64,000 nt of DNA from an uncultured Caldilineaceae bacterium (GTDB lineage Bacteria > Chloroflexota > Anaerolineae > Caldilineales > Caldilineaceae). This document shows, piece by piece, positions 1-9,074 of the stretch. Location of the stretch: positions 1 to 64,000 of the forward strand of contig CATOTS010000014.1 in the NCBI GenBank assembly GCA_951813625.1, read 5' to 3'. The translations under genes and the position numbers were made by a program. The notes beneath the pieces are model-generated. The model was not told the origin of the DNA, searched no databases, and worked only from the letters and a program-made list of their open reading frames with translations. The stretch's first letter is position 1. Each line of letters opens with the position of its first letter.

Positions 1-1381
1 TGTCAACCGCCAGTTTGGCCTGGTGGCGGGCCATATTGTCGGCAACGCCATGCTCGGGCTGACATGTCGTGAACACATTGACGATCGCCGGCCCTTCAAA
101 CTCGGCCGCCTCCAGAATCGACTTGTAGAAATGGTTGGGAACGCTTTGCACCGTCTGCGCCACATAAGTGTTCGGGTGCATCATCGCGATCCGCCCCAAC
201 TCCTTGCGCATCTCCGTCTTGCCCGGAATCGCCTTGCCGTGCGAGTACATCTTGGCGTTCTGCCCCGTAAACGATGCCGTGCTCGTCTGTCCGCCGGTGT
301 TGGAGTATACCTGTGTATCCAGCACGAGAACGCTGATGTTCATGCCGCTGGCCAGCATACGGCTCAACGCCTGAAAGCCTATGTCGAGCATGGCGCCGTC
401 ACCGCCCATCACCCACAGCTGCTTGTCCTCCCAGCCCAATTGGTCCCAGCGCATGCGCAGGCCCATCGCGAAAGTCGGGCCGTCCTCAAACAGCGAATTG
501 CTCCACGGCACAATGTAAGGATTGTACGGATAGGTGCTGCCGTATACGGTATTGCATCCCGTACTCGCAGCGATTCCGACGTTCTCCGCGCCATACTTGT
601 AGCCGAGGGCAGCCAGCCACATGCGAATCGCCGTAGCCTCCCCGCATCCCGCGCACGAACCGGCGCCGCCCACATAGAGCATGCTCTGTTCCGCCAGCAT
701 CATGTCCACTGCAACGCGCTCGTTGATGAACTCCTGCGGCGTCGGCGGCAGCTTGCGGAAGAAGTCGATGCTTTTCTGATAAATCGGGACCGTCGTGTCC
801 TCCTTCTCGATCATCTTCAGAGCATGATAGCCCAGGTCGTCGCAGGCCTCTACGCACTCGGCGCACCCTTTGCATTTCGTCGGGTCAATGAAAATGCCGA
901 ACTTGCCGGGCGTCTTCTTGCGCTTGGCCGGAACTTTGTAGAACTTGTTCGTCTCGGCGAACTGCTGCGACATAAAGTTTCGTTCAGCATCGTCTTCAAT
1001 TCCGTCCAGCGCACTGCTGAGCTCATCTTCGGTCACGACTTTGCCCAGGATCGCCGTGTCCGGACACTGGGTAACACAACTCATGCAGCCGGTGCAGTTC
1101 TCCTGGATATACTCTGGAATCTCCGGCGCAATATAGCTGAAGTCGCGGTAAGCTCCGGTCCCGGCGGGAATAACCGAACGGGCGACACCCGTATCGGCAT
1201 CCAGCGTTTCCGGCCCCGGCCCCTCGTTATATTCCTGAACGACGCGCTCGAAAAAGTCGTGGGCGTCTACCACCGACGCCTCGAAACTATCGTGGTAACC
1301 GTTCTCTTCCGCGCTCTCCTCGTGGCCGTTTGCCGTGCGCGTAAGACTCCGAATGTCAAATGTATTGATCGTTACGCCCAT
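1..1381 (-). CDS. Pyruvate:ferredoxin oxidoreductase, ferredoxin + beta (TPP) polypeptide, partial
   Basis: The gene runs off the left edge of the window, so its C-terminus is missing. The reverse strand reads from an ATG at 1381. A first part of about 80 residues is followed by two [4Fe-4S] motifs (CTGCMSCVTQCP and CKGCAECVEAC), then a thiamine-diphosphate domain with CAGCGEAT, GGDGAMLDIGF and the SNTGGQTS motif typical of NifJ-type enzymes. The family oxidatively decarboxylates pyruvate with CoA and passes electrons to ferredoxin. The alpha/gamma polypeptide lies 55 bp upstream in the same direction, so the two should form one operon and one complex. Pyruvate as substrate is the best guess; another 2-oxoacid is possible. 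Confidence 0.9.
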   Translation of the reverse strand, partial: MGVTINTFDIRSLTRTANGHEESAEENGYHDSFEASVVDAHDFFERVVQEYNEGPGPETLDADTGVARSVIPAGTGAYRDFSYIAPEIPEYIQENCTGCMSCVTQCPDTAILGKVVTEDELSSALDGIEDDAERNFMSQQFAETNKFYKVPAKRKKTPGKFGIFIDPTKCKGCAECVEACDDLGYHALKMIEKEDTTVPIYQKSIDFFRKLPPTPQEFINERVAVDMMLAEQSMLYVGGAGSCAGCGEATAIRMWLAALGYKYGAENVGIAASTGCNTVYGSTYPYNPYIVPWSNSLFEDGPTFAMGLRMRWDQLGWEDKQLWVMGGDGAMLDIGFQALSRMLASGMNISVLVLDTQVYSNTGGQTSTASFTGQNAKMYSHGKAIPGKTEMRKELGRIAMMHPNTYVAQTVQSVPNHFYKSILEAAEFEGPAIVNVFTTCQPEHGVADNMARHQAKLAVD

Positions 1382-1436
1382 AAGAGTAGCCGCCTTTCGG
1401 GCCTGCGTGAATCAATCTTGTAAGAACCGGCGTCTT

Positions 1437-3467
1437 CTAGGAAAACAGAGTGATCTCCGCGCCAGGCACCAGAACCGGTGCGGTGATGTCCTGTGCGATG
1501 ACCTCCGGTGGAATTTCAAACGCCTCTTCATAGCCGCGGCGAACGCAACGCATATTCGCCTGCACGACCTTTTCGCCGCGACTGCCGAAATACTTGCGCA
1601 ACGCCTGCTCCGAGCGTTCCATCACATCCTTGTCTTCCAGGTTCGCGTCGCCGGCAAATGGCGTCACCCGCAGGAAAATGCCCAGCAGCACAATGCCCTG
1701 CATACGAACTTCAAGGTCGGCAACCGGCGCTTCCTCGCGCGCGATTTTGGCTCCGTCTGCCGAGACAACGCGTAGCCGCTTCTCCCGAATCAGATCCTTC
1801 GCCTTCGGCGGCACATTGGCCCAAACATCCTCCGGCGTGGCCTTGTTAGTCTGGACGAACAGCGTTCCACCGGTCTGGATGCCTGCCAGCGGCTGGCTGG
1901 TAAAGAAGGCGTTGATGTCGTTCATCGGTACGAAATCAACATTTTTGAGTTCGCAGTGGGACAGAATCGGCTCGTCCGCCACCGTAAGATAGTAGGTCGT
2001 GGGTAGGCCCTTCTTCTCCGAACCATACTTCGGATACGCCTGCACCTTCTTACCAAAAATGTCGCCCGCGATCGTGGCAATCACCTTGTTCGTTGTGACC
2101 GATCCATAGCCGCCAACCGAATGGCCGCGCATCGAGAACGCGCCCTCGGGCCGCACGTCAGGGTCGCCGTTCAAAGGCAAGGCAAGGTCATGCTTGATGC
2201 CGACAACGAAGAATCGTGAACCCTCCTCCTCCATGTTGCGGGCGATTGAAACGAAGTGCCCGGGCCGCACGTCGCGGCTGCCCAGGCCGGCCGAGCCGCT
2301 GTAAATCTTGGGAATGTCGTCAATCGCGGCGAAACCGGGACTCCCCGTGTAGGCGTCCGTAAACGCCGCCTTGATGTCGTTCGTCAGCGGGTTGTTGGGA
2401 GCAATCGGATCGTCCATCCTCTCCAGAACAGTGAAGGCCCGCAAATGGCGCAAAGCCTCGACAATCTCCTTGCTGGGGAACGGCCTGTAGCATGTGATAT
2501 GTATGACCCCAAGCTTGATCCCCTCCTCGCGCCGGATGTAATCGACGGTCGCCTTGGCCGTCTCGATCATGCAGCCCATACCCACGATGGCGTACTCGGC
2601 GTCTTCCATGCCGTAGCTATCAATCATCTGGTAGCGGCGGCCGGTCAACTGGAAGAACTCGTCCATTGCATTCTGGACGGCGTCCCCTACCTTCGAATAG
2701 TATTCGCGCTGAGCGATCTTGCCCTTCATGTAGCTGTCCTGGTTCTGCACAACACCAGTCATTATCGGATTGTAAGGGTTGAACAGGTTGACCAGCCTGT
2801 CCTCCGGCCGGCCAATGTAATCCTTCATCATATCCGGCTCGCACAACAGCACGTCTTCGACCGTGTGCGTGGTCAGAAATCCGTCCTGTACGTTGAAGAA
2901 GGGTGTACTGCTATCCTCGGCCGCGCGCCGCGAGATAAGCGCCAGATCGCCCGACTCCTGGGCCGTACGTCCGAATAGTATGCCCCAGCCCGAGTCCGAT
3001 ACCGACATGACGTCGTCGTGCCCGGCGTGAACATTCAGGCTATGGCTCGTCAACGCCCGCGATCCGATGTGAAAAACGACCGGAAGCCGCTTGCCTGAAA
3101 TCGTGTATAATACCTCGTGCATCAGAATGAGGCCCTGGCCCGACGTATAGTTGCTGACGCGTCCTCCGGCCACGGCAAATCCTTCGCACGCCGCCGCCGC
3201 GCTGTGCTCCGATTCCGGCTCAAGGAACTTCAACGCATCCCCCCACAGGTTGAGGGCGCCATTCGAGACCGCGGCCCCGTAGCCGCCGCCCATCGTCGTC
3301 GAAGATGTGATCGGATATGCGCAGGCCGCCTGCGTGATGTGCGTTTCAACCCACACAACAGAGCCGGCTCCGTCCGTCGTCGTAGGAATACCCGGGTACG
3401 GCACATGACCGTTCTGGTTTTCTGAGAGAGCCCCAGGTGAACCGGAAACGTTCTTTGTGTCTGCCAT
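1437..3467 (-). CDS. Pyruvate:ferredoxin oxidoreductase, alpha + gamma polypeptide
   Basis: This 676-residue protein carries the alpha (pyrimidine-binding, CoA-linked) region in about residues 1-420 and the gamma region in about 430-640. The alpha start contains AYPITSSTTMGG, matching the YPITPSS motif of the family, and the gamma part contains RGHSVGGYGS. It completes the ferredoxin/beta polypeptide encoded just downstream. Start choice: AGGAGG (3474-3479) directly abuts an ATG at 3473, which is too close, while the next in-frame ATG at 3467 is six bases away, so 3467 is preferred. In many bacteria these domains sit on one ~1170-residue chain; here they are split. Confidence 0.92.
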   Translation of the reverse strand: MADTKNVSGSPGALSENQNGHVPYPGIPTTTDGAGSVVWVETHITQAACAYPITSSTTMGGGYGAAVSNGALNLWGDALKFLEPESEHSAAAACEGFAVAGGRVSNYTSGQGLILMHEVLYTISGKRLPVVFHIGSRALTSHSLNVHAGHDDVMSVSDSGWGILFGRTAQESGDLALISRRAAEDSSTPFFNVQDGFLTTHTVEDVLLCEPDMMKDYIGRPEDRLVNLFNPYNPIMTGVVQNQDSYMKGKIAQREYYSKVGDAVQNAMDEFFQLTGRRYQMIDSYGMEDAEYAIVGMGCMIETAKATVDYIRREEGIKLGVIHITCYRPFPSKEIVEALRHLRAFTVLERMDDPIAPNNPLTNDIKAAFTDAYTGSPGFAAIDDIPKIYSGSAGLGSRDVRPGHFVSIARNMEEEGSRFFVVGIKHDLALPLNGDPDVRPEGAFSMRGHSVGGYGSVTTNKVIATIAGDIFGKKVQAYPKYGSEKKGLPTTYYLTVADEPILSHCELKNVDFVPMNDINAFFTSQPLAGIQTGGTLFVQTNKATPEDVWANVPPKAKDLIREKRLRVVSADGAKIAREEAPVADLEVRMQGIVLLGIFLRVTPFAGDANLEDKDVMERSEQALRKYFGSRGEKVVQANMRCVRRGYEEAFEIPPEVIAQDITAPVLVPGAEITLFS

Positions 3468-3762
3468 GGTCATCCTCCTGATGCCTGCCTAACGCGCAAA
3501 GCAAGGCTAATATGAAACCTCGCTCTATTATATGCTGCCTTCTGATCCAAGTTTACCACATACTTGCACAACAGATCAAGCTCCGGCATATGCCATTTGA
3601 CCAAACCGGCCCTGCATTGCCTGTCGCCTGCTTGATCTCAAATCACATGATCTCCGCCCGTTCTTCCCGTCCGTCCGTCCGTCAGAGCCGACTCTCCGTA
3701 GAATCGACACCCCGTCTTCCCTGAAACGCAAGCTGCCTCGCGTGATGATCAGCACTCCTTAT

Positions 3763-4413
3763 CTATTCCAGTGTCACGATGCCATTCGGCGTCTCAAGCC
3801 TCGCCCGCATCGCCGCAGCCGGTCCGGCGGCAACCAAAATGTCAATATGCAACGCCGACAGCATCGGCTGTACTTCGGCAGGACGGGGATGAAACAAGGC
3901 AAGCTCCAGCAGCCTCGCGCCCTGCGTGGATGTCTTCGCGGGATGGGGCGTACCCTCGCCCCACTCAATCAGAAACGGCACTAGGCCGTCACCGGGTGGC
4001 GGCCAGCTTTCCTGCGCCTCCGGTCGCTTCGTCGTTCGCCAGCGCAACTCAACGCCGTCCGGCCGCGTTCGACCGCCCTCGACGATCACGCCAGGGTCAT
4101 AGCCCGCCGCCTGTGCCGCCTGCGCCACCTCTTCCAACGAAGGAGCAAGTACCGCCCAAGTAGCCAGCTTGCCGACATGCAGATCGTCCAGACCAAAGGC
4201 AAGCGGCTCGCCGGCAGCACCCGAACGCTGCGCCGGGTCCGGTGCGATGACTTCCAGATAACAGTTCTGGTTCAACGAAAGCAGCGCGTTGTGCGTCCCG
4301 TTCGGATGCTGACCGCCCGCCGAGGGCCGCACTCCCAGCAGTGCCGTCAGTTTGTCAACAGCCTTGTCCAGGTCAGGCGCCGCATATACAAGGTGATCAG
4401 GTGAAAGAGCCAT
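3763..4413 (-). CDS. VOC/glyoxalase-like domain protein
   Basis: This 216-residue protein begins SPDHLVYAAPDLDKAVDKL, the usual opening of a vicinal-oxygen-chelate domain in which the early His can bind metal. NCYLEVIAP in the first third matches the Glu-bearing strand of glyoxalase-3-like proteins. The second half lacks an equally clear metal pair, so the substrate and even catalytic activity are unknown. An AGAGG five bases before the ATG supports the start. It stands alone on this strand, divergent from the PhyH-family gene. Confidence 0.75.
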   Translation of the reverse strand: MALSPDHLVYAAPDLDKAVDKLTALLGVRPSAGGQHPNGTHNALLSLNQNCYLEVIAPDPAQRSGAAGEPLAFGLDDLHVGKLATWAVLAPSLEEVAQAAQAAGYDPGVIVEGGRTRPDGVELRWRTTKRPEAQESWPPPGDGLVPFLIEWGEGTPHPAKTSTQGARLLELALFHPRPAEVQPMLSALHIDILVAAGPAAAMRARLETPNGIVTLE

Positions 4414-4588
4414 TCATGCCTCTTCGCTTCGTCGCGCTCTGCTCGTCATCCATCAATTGTAGTACAATGACGAACATTCGAATTCGAGTTCCCTACCCTC
4501 GACCGGCCGCAATTCCAGCTTTGATGGCAGCATTGTAGCCTACTCACAAAAGCCGACAAAATGTGTGCTTCACTCAACAGGGGCAGCG

Positions 4589-5425
4589 ATGAACGCCGAG
4601 AACCATAAAGCTTCCGAAATCGAAACATTTCTGTTCGACTTGAGGGGCTATCTTCTGCTGAAAAACGCGCTAACTCCAGCCGAAGTGGCCGCGTGTAACG
4701 CCGGAGTCGACGCAGTCCTTCCCCTCGAAGTCGGCCGCTGGGCCGGCTACATACACGGCCATCAATACGGGACCGACGACGGCCTCAATCTGCAGCAGAT
4801 CTACGAGGCCGGGCCCGCATTCGAAAACCTGATCGACCACCCCTCCTGGATCGAGAAAGTGAAGTTCTTCGTCGGCGGCGAAGGCACGTTCGACTACCAT
4901 CATGGGCCCCTCTTTATCGACGAGAACTTCGCCAACATTCGCGGGCCAGGCGAGGCCATCGGTATCCACTCAGGTGGACACTGGGGAGTGAAACGCAACC
5001 AGTTCCGCTTCCATGCCGGGCGCTTTATGAGCGGACAGATCAATCTGCTCGTTGCCTTGACCGACATCGGACCGGGGGACGGGGGCACGATGCTGATTCC
5101 AGGCAGCCACAAGTCCAATTTCCCGCCGCCCGAATACGATGATCACTCCATCGCGCTCGGCGGCTCCGCCGATGCGATCATCGGCGCCGAGGAAATCTAC
5201 ATGGACGCCGGCGACGCGCTGCTTTTCGTCGACACGATCTGCCACGGCTCCGCCCGCCGCACCGCTCCCGGAGACCGTCGCGTCGTCGTCTACCGCTACG
5301 GCCCGTCCTGGGGCTTCTTTCGCTTCGGTTACCGGCCGTCGCCCGAGCTTCTGAAGCGACTCACGCCCGACCGCCGCCAAATCGTTTGGCCGCACGACGT
5401 AATGGCGCGCGAACCACAGAAGTAG
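4589..5425 (+). CDS. Phytanoyl-CoA dioxygenase (PhyH) family protein with HxG motif
   Basis: This 278-residue protein has the PhyH core: an N-terminal FDLRGYLLLKNALT, a central GGTMLIPGSHKSNF, and a C-terminal TICHGSARR with the distal metal His (H219) and nearby Arg residues for 2-oxoglutarate. The family uses Fe(II) and 2-oxoglutarate to hydroxylate small molecules. The proximal facial-triad motif, normally HxD/E, reads H127-S-G129, so the acidic ligand is missing at that place. The same change appears in the second PhyH-family gene (15609-16361). The ATG at 4589 with AGGGG upstream is preferred to an in-frame GTG at 4565. The substrate is unknown. Confidence 0.82.
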   Translation: MNAENHKASEIETFLFDLRGYLLLKNALTPAEVAACNAGVDAVLPLEVGRWAGYIHGHQYGTDDGLNLQQIYEAGPAFENLIDHPSWIEKVKFFVGGEGTFDYHHGPLFIDENFANIRGPGEAIGIHSGGHWGVKRNQFRFHAGRFMSGQINLLVALTDIGPGDGGTMLIPGSHKSNFPPPEYDDHSIALGGSADAIIGAEEIYMDAGDALLFVDTICHGSARRTAPGDRRVVVYRYGPSWGFFRFGYRPSPELLKRLTPDRRQIVWPHDVMAREPQK

Positions 5426-5437
5426 GCGCCTGCACGC

Positions 5438-6424
5438 TCATCGCATGCGCGAGGGCGCGTACCACTTATCCAGGCTTTCCCCCACCGCCTCTTTGAGCGC
5501 TTCAGTTGCCCGGGCAAGGCGTCCAAGCACCTCCTCAGAAAGCCGCAATTCGAGGGAAGGCAGGTTTCGACGCACCTCTTCAGCGTTGCGCGCGCCGACA
5601 AGCAGCGACGTGACGCCCTCCTGTTGCCGCAGCCACGCCAGCGAGACCGCAGCCATCGGTTCGCCCAAGTCACCCGCAATCTCGCCGATTCCAGCCACCG
5701 CCGCAAACAACTCGTCCTCGTGGCCGGACTCGCCGTGCTCCGACATCGGCCGTGCACTGGAATAGAGACGGGTGCGCGCCAGGCCCGCCGGCACCTCGTC
5801 AGCGCTGGCGTAGCGGCCCGTTAGCACGCCCTGCGCGAGCGGACTGTAGCATATAACGCCGACGTCGTTCGCCCGGCAGAGCGGCAATACCGCCCGCTCG
5901 ATGCCCCGCCAAGCCAGGCTGTAAGGCAGCTGATCGGTTACGCACCGGCCCAGCTCGATCATCTCCGACAAGTCCCGGACCGCGAAGTTACACACACCGT
6001 AGGCGCGGATCTTGCCCTGCTCCTGCAACTTCTCCAGTGCGCCGACCGTCTCCTCCAGCGGCACGTCCCAGTTCGGCCAGTGAATCTGGTACAGGTCGAT
6101 GTAGTCGGTCTGCAGTGCCTTGAGGCTGCGCTCACACGCGCGCAGCAACTCGCGCGGGTCGAGGTTTCCGGCGCTGACTTTGGTGGCGACTATCGCCTCG
6201 CCGCGGCGCCCCTGCAGTCCGCGTCCCAGCACCTCTTCCGAGCGGCCGTATCCCTCCGCCGTGTCAAAAAAGTTGATGCCCTCATCGAGCGCAGCACCGA
6301 CGGCCGCGATCGAATCGGCGTCCTCCTGCTCACCCCACACATCGCCGCCCGCGAAGGGCCAGCAGCCCAGCGCAATCGCCGAGACCTGCAAATCGTCGCG
6401 ACTTCCCAATGGCTTGTACTGCAT
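5438..6424 (-). CDS. Aldo/keto reductase
   Basis: This 328-residue (beta/alpha)8 oxidoreductase shows the AKR catalytic set: FDTAEGYGRSEEVLG carries the Asp and Tyr, ATKVS the Lys, and YQIHWPN the His. The NADPH-binding C-terminal loop is represented by LLVGARNAEEVRRN. The family reduces aldehydes and ketones of sugars or xenobiotics. It is convergent with the upstream PhyH-family gene, with only 12 bp between the stops. Specific substrate unknown. Confidence 0.88.
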   Translation of the reverse strand: MQYKPLGSRDDLQVSAIALGCWPFAGGDVWGEQEDADSIAAVGAALDEGINFFDTAEGYGRSEEVLGRGLQGRRGEAIVATKVSAGNLDPRELLRACERSLKALQTDYIDLYQIHWPNWDVPLEETVGALEKLQEQGKIRAYGVCNFAVRDLSEMIELGRCVTDQLPYSLAWRGIERAVLPLCRANDVGVICYSPLAQGVLTGRYASADEVPAGLARTRLYSSARPMSEHGESGHEDELFAAVAGIGEIAGDLGEPMAAVSLAWLRQQEGVTSLLVGARNAEEVRRNLPSLELRLSEEVLGRLARATEALKEAVGESLDKWYAPSRMR

Positions 6425-6535
6425 CCCTCACCCCCTCTCCCAATCGTATCTGTCAGTACGCTACCCTAGGGCCGAGGCTTTTGCAAGAGCCGAACTCGTG
6501 GTACCCTCTAGGCCAACTGGGTATAGACATTCGTG

Positions 6536-7603
6536 ATGGTCCTGAACGTGCCGAGTATTCGCAGCAGGCTGTTTAAAGAGGTCTTTCGCTGGCGCAACAG
6601 TCGCCTTCCCCTTGACCGCCCCATCGACGAACAGCGCCGCTCCATCGACGCGCGCGGCGGCAGGCTGCCAGTGGCCGCGGGCATTCAAGCCATGCCTGTC
6701 GACGCCTTCGGCGTGCCGGCGCAATGGCTCGACGCCCGCGACACGCGATCCAGTAGGGCTTTGCTATACCTGCACGGGGGAGGCTATTTCATCGGATCGT
6801 GCCGGTCCCATCGCGGGCTCGTCTCCCACCTTGCCGCCGCCTGTCGCGCCCGCACCCTGCTGCCCGAGTACCGCCTCGCTCCCGAAAACCCGTTTCCCGC
6901 CGGCCTGCTGGACGCCCGCGCCGCCTACAGGTTCTTGCTGGCCCAGGGCTATCCCCCCCATCGGATCGTTGTCGGCGGCGAATCGTCGGGGGGCGGACTC
7001 GCGCTGGCCCTTCTCTTTACCCTGCGCGACGAAGGGATGCAGATGCCGGCCGCAGCCGTTCTCCTCTCCCCATGGACCGATCTGCTGGGCACAGGAATCA
7101 GCGTGCGCACCCGCGCCAGCCGCGATCCGTGGCTCCGCCCCGCCGGCATCGAGCTCCTGGCCAATCGCTACCGCAACCGAACACCCGCCGACCACCCGCT
7201 GGTGTCGCCGCTCTACGGCGATATGCACGGCTTGCCTCCCATGCTCATTCACGCCGGCAATGATGAAATCATCCTCGACGACTCGACCCGCCTGGCCGAC
7301 AAGGCGACCGCCGCCGGCGTCGACGTGACCCTCAAAGTCTGGGAAGGACTCTGGCACGCCTTCCAAGCCTTCTATCCCTGGGTTCCGGAAGCGCATCGGG
7401 CCCACCGCGAGATCGGCCAGTGGGTCGCCGCCATCATGCAAAGAGAGATCATCCATGATTCGCTCAGCCGAAGTCCGCAGCGACGCCGAGGCGCGCCAGT
7501 GGGAGGCCAGGCTCAACCGCGACCGGCCACAGCGTCCCCAGGTGGCCGCCTGGATCGTGTCCCAGATCGACTGCACGCCGGTAAGCTCGCCGCGCGTCGT
7601 TGA
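6536..7603 (+). CDS. Alpha/beta hydrolase, HSL-type esterase
   Basis: The hormone-sensitive-lipase signature is clear: LYLHGGGYFIGS gives the oxyanion HGGG, GGESSGGGLA the nucleophile Ser, HAGNDEIILDD the Asp, and GLWHAFQAF the His. Such enzymes cleave short acyl esters. A normal family member would end near the alanine/glutamine helix about residue 305. Here the frame continues about 50 further arginine- and proline-rich residues and overlaps the next gene by 149 bp, so the true end may be affected by a frameshift or the overlap may be real. A GTG at 6533 immediately precedes the chosen ATG. Confidence 0.85.
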   Translation: MVLNVPSIRSRLFKEVFRWRNSRLPLDRPIDEQRRSIDARGGRLPVAAGIQAMPVDAFGVPAQWLDARDTRSSRALLYLHGGGYFIGSCRSHRGLVSHLAAACRARTLLPEYRLAPENPFPAGLLDARAAYRFLLAQGYPPHRIVVGGESSGGGLALALLFTLRDEGMQMPAAAVLLSPWTDLLGTGISVRTRASRDPWLRPAGIELLANRYRNRTPADHPLVSPLYGDMHGLPPMLIHAGNDEIILDDSTRLADKATAAGVDVTLKVWEGLWHAFQAFYPWVPEAHRAHREIGQWVAAIMQREIIHDSLSRSPQRRRGAPVGGQAQPRPATASPGGRLDRVPDRLHAGKLAARR

Positions 7604-8114
7604 ACTGGCCTGCGGCGCCGGCTTCCTGGCCGAAGCCCTGTTCCGCCAAATCCCTGCTGCGCGTTTCTGCGGCTTCGACCTCTCGCCCCACCTACTCGAA
7701 TTCGCGCGCCGCAGACTGGCCCCTGATGAGAATAGTCCTCTGACGAAAAAAGAGGTCGAATTTCAACGCGTCGACCTCGTAAACGACGACTGGGAACAGG
7801 TTCTGTCTAAACTGGGCTGGGCAGGAAAAGTGGACGCGGTAATCTCAATGCAGGCGTTACACGATCTGGGCGGGCTGGAGCAGCAGACCGACGTGTTGAC
7901 ACGTTCGCGCAAGGTCCTGCACGCCGGCGGTCAACTGGTCTACGGCGACCTGCTTCTCAAATCCGAAGACCCCCACCCCAGCCGCTTCACAGTGGCCCAA
8001 CACCAGGAGATGCTGCGCGCCGCCGGGTTCGCGCCCGTTCATGCCAAAAAGGATACCGCCGCCCGCGCGGCCGCCCGCTTCGGCGATTTTGGTTGTTTCG
8101 AACGCCGCAAATGA
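7455..8114 (+). CDS. SAM-dependent methyltransferase (class I)
   Basis: The 219-residue protein has motif I as VVELACGAGFLAEAL near residue 50, then FCGFDLSPHLLEFARRR and a later AVISMQALHDLGG. These mark a small Rossmann-fold methyltransferase. The C-terminal part (QEMLRAAGF) is the usual late helix. It overlaps the esterase gene by 149 bp at its start and the next methyltransferase by 4 bp (ATGA) at its end, so the three genes probably form one transcript. The acceptor is not evident. Confidence 0.8.
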   Translation: MIRSAEVRSDAEARQWEARLNRDRPQRPQVAAWIVSQIDCTPVSSPRVVELACGAGFLAEALFRQIPAARFCGFDLSPHLLEFARRRLAPDENSPLTKKEVEFQRVDLVNDDWEQVLSKLGWAGKVDAVISMQALHDLGGLEQQTDVLTRSRKVLHAGGQLVYGDLLLKSEDPHPSRFTVAQHQEMLRAAGFAPVHAKKDTAARAAARFGDFGCFERRK

Positions 8115-8992
8115 ACGCGATAACTTCCGACCGCAGCCTGCCGCCGCTCGCAGATCACTCTTGCCCTTCTCCTTCGGCGCTCTCGCCATACTACGAGAAG
8201 GGCGACCAGCTGAGGGAAAAACATCAGCGCTCCAACATGGCGTCCGGCCGCTGTTTCGAACGCTGGGCGCTCGATTTGCTTCCGCTTCAATCCAAAGAAG
8301 CCGTATTAGACGCCGGCTGCGGCTGGGGCCGGTTCTCCTGGCCCCTTGTCGAAAAGTACGGGCTTGCCTCCATAGGCGTCACCTGCTGCGACAGTTCTTA
8401 CGGCATGTTGCGGACCGCTGCAAAGGAGGCAGCGCGGCGCGGCCACAGCCCCCAATTCATTGCCGCCGACATCCTGTCGCTGCCATTTCCCGCCGGCTCT
8501 TTTGACGGCGCGATGGCCAATCATGTACTCTACCATCTGTCAGATATACGCGACGGTATTCGCGAACTGGCACGGGTCCTTAGGCAGGAAGGCTGGCTGC
8601 TGGCCACGACCAACAGCGATGAGGTTTCAGTGCCGGTCCTGGAGTACCACTATGCCGCGCTGGACGAGCTGGGGATCGATTACAGCAGAGAATCCAGCTC
8701 GCCCTTTTCGATGGAGAACGGCCGGCAACTCCTGGAAAGCTCCTTCGAAGTCGTGCATACATTCTACTTTGAAGACGAGACCCTGTACCACTCTGCAGAC
8801 GAATTTCTGGCAAGTTACATGACAATTGGCCGCTATCGAAATCTGCTGGCGCGCGCCGAAGTCAGCCGCGAAGCCAAGGAAGGCCTGCCGCGTCTCGTGC
8901 GCCAAAAGGCGGAAGAGACGATTCGCGAGCACGGTGTTCTGTGTTCGCCCGTTCGTATCGGTGCATTTGTCTGCAGCGAACCGACGGAGTGA
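8111..8992 (+). CDS. SAM-dependent methyltransferase (class I)
   Basis: This 293-residue protein shows motif I as VLDAGCGWGRFSWPL, an acidic SAM-ribose strand, and DILSLPFPAGSFDGAMANHVLYHL, typical of Methyltransf_11 proteins. The ATG at 8111 overlaps the preceding TGA as ATGA, which suggests translational coupling with the first methyltransferase. An upstream in-frame start at 8093 exists but lies inside the previous gene. Substrate unknown; the two enzymes are not close paralogues. Confidence 0.82.
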   Translation: MNAITSDRSLPPLADHSCPSPSALSPYYEKGDQLREKHQRSNMASGRCFERWALDLLPLQSKEAVLDAGCGWGRFSWPLVEKYGLASIGVTCCDSSYGMLRTAAKEAARRGHSPQFIAADILSLPFPAGSFDGAMANHVLYHLSDIRDGIRELARVLRQEGWLLATTNSDEVSVPVLEYHYAALDELGIDYSRESSSPFSMENGRQLLESSFEVVHTFYFEDETLYHSADEFLASYMTIGRYRNLLARAEVSREAKEGLPRLVRQKAEETIREHGVLCSPVRIGAFVCSEPTE

Positions 8993-9074
8993 ATCGGGAC
9001 AACTACCTTAGCTCCCGCCCTGTTAGCCTCAGGAGTAAAGGCGGGAGAGCGCCGACGAATCCGGAGATCCACAA

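Noticed and set aside
23..1423. Long plus-strand frame opposite the PFOR beta polypeptide
   Set aside because: Antisense shadow of a gene with strong motifs on the minus strand.
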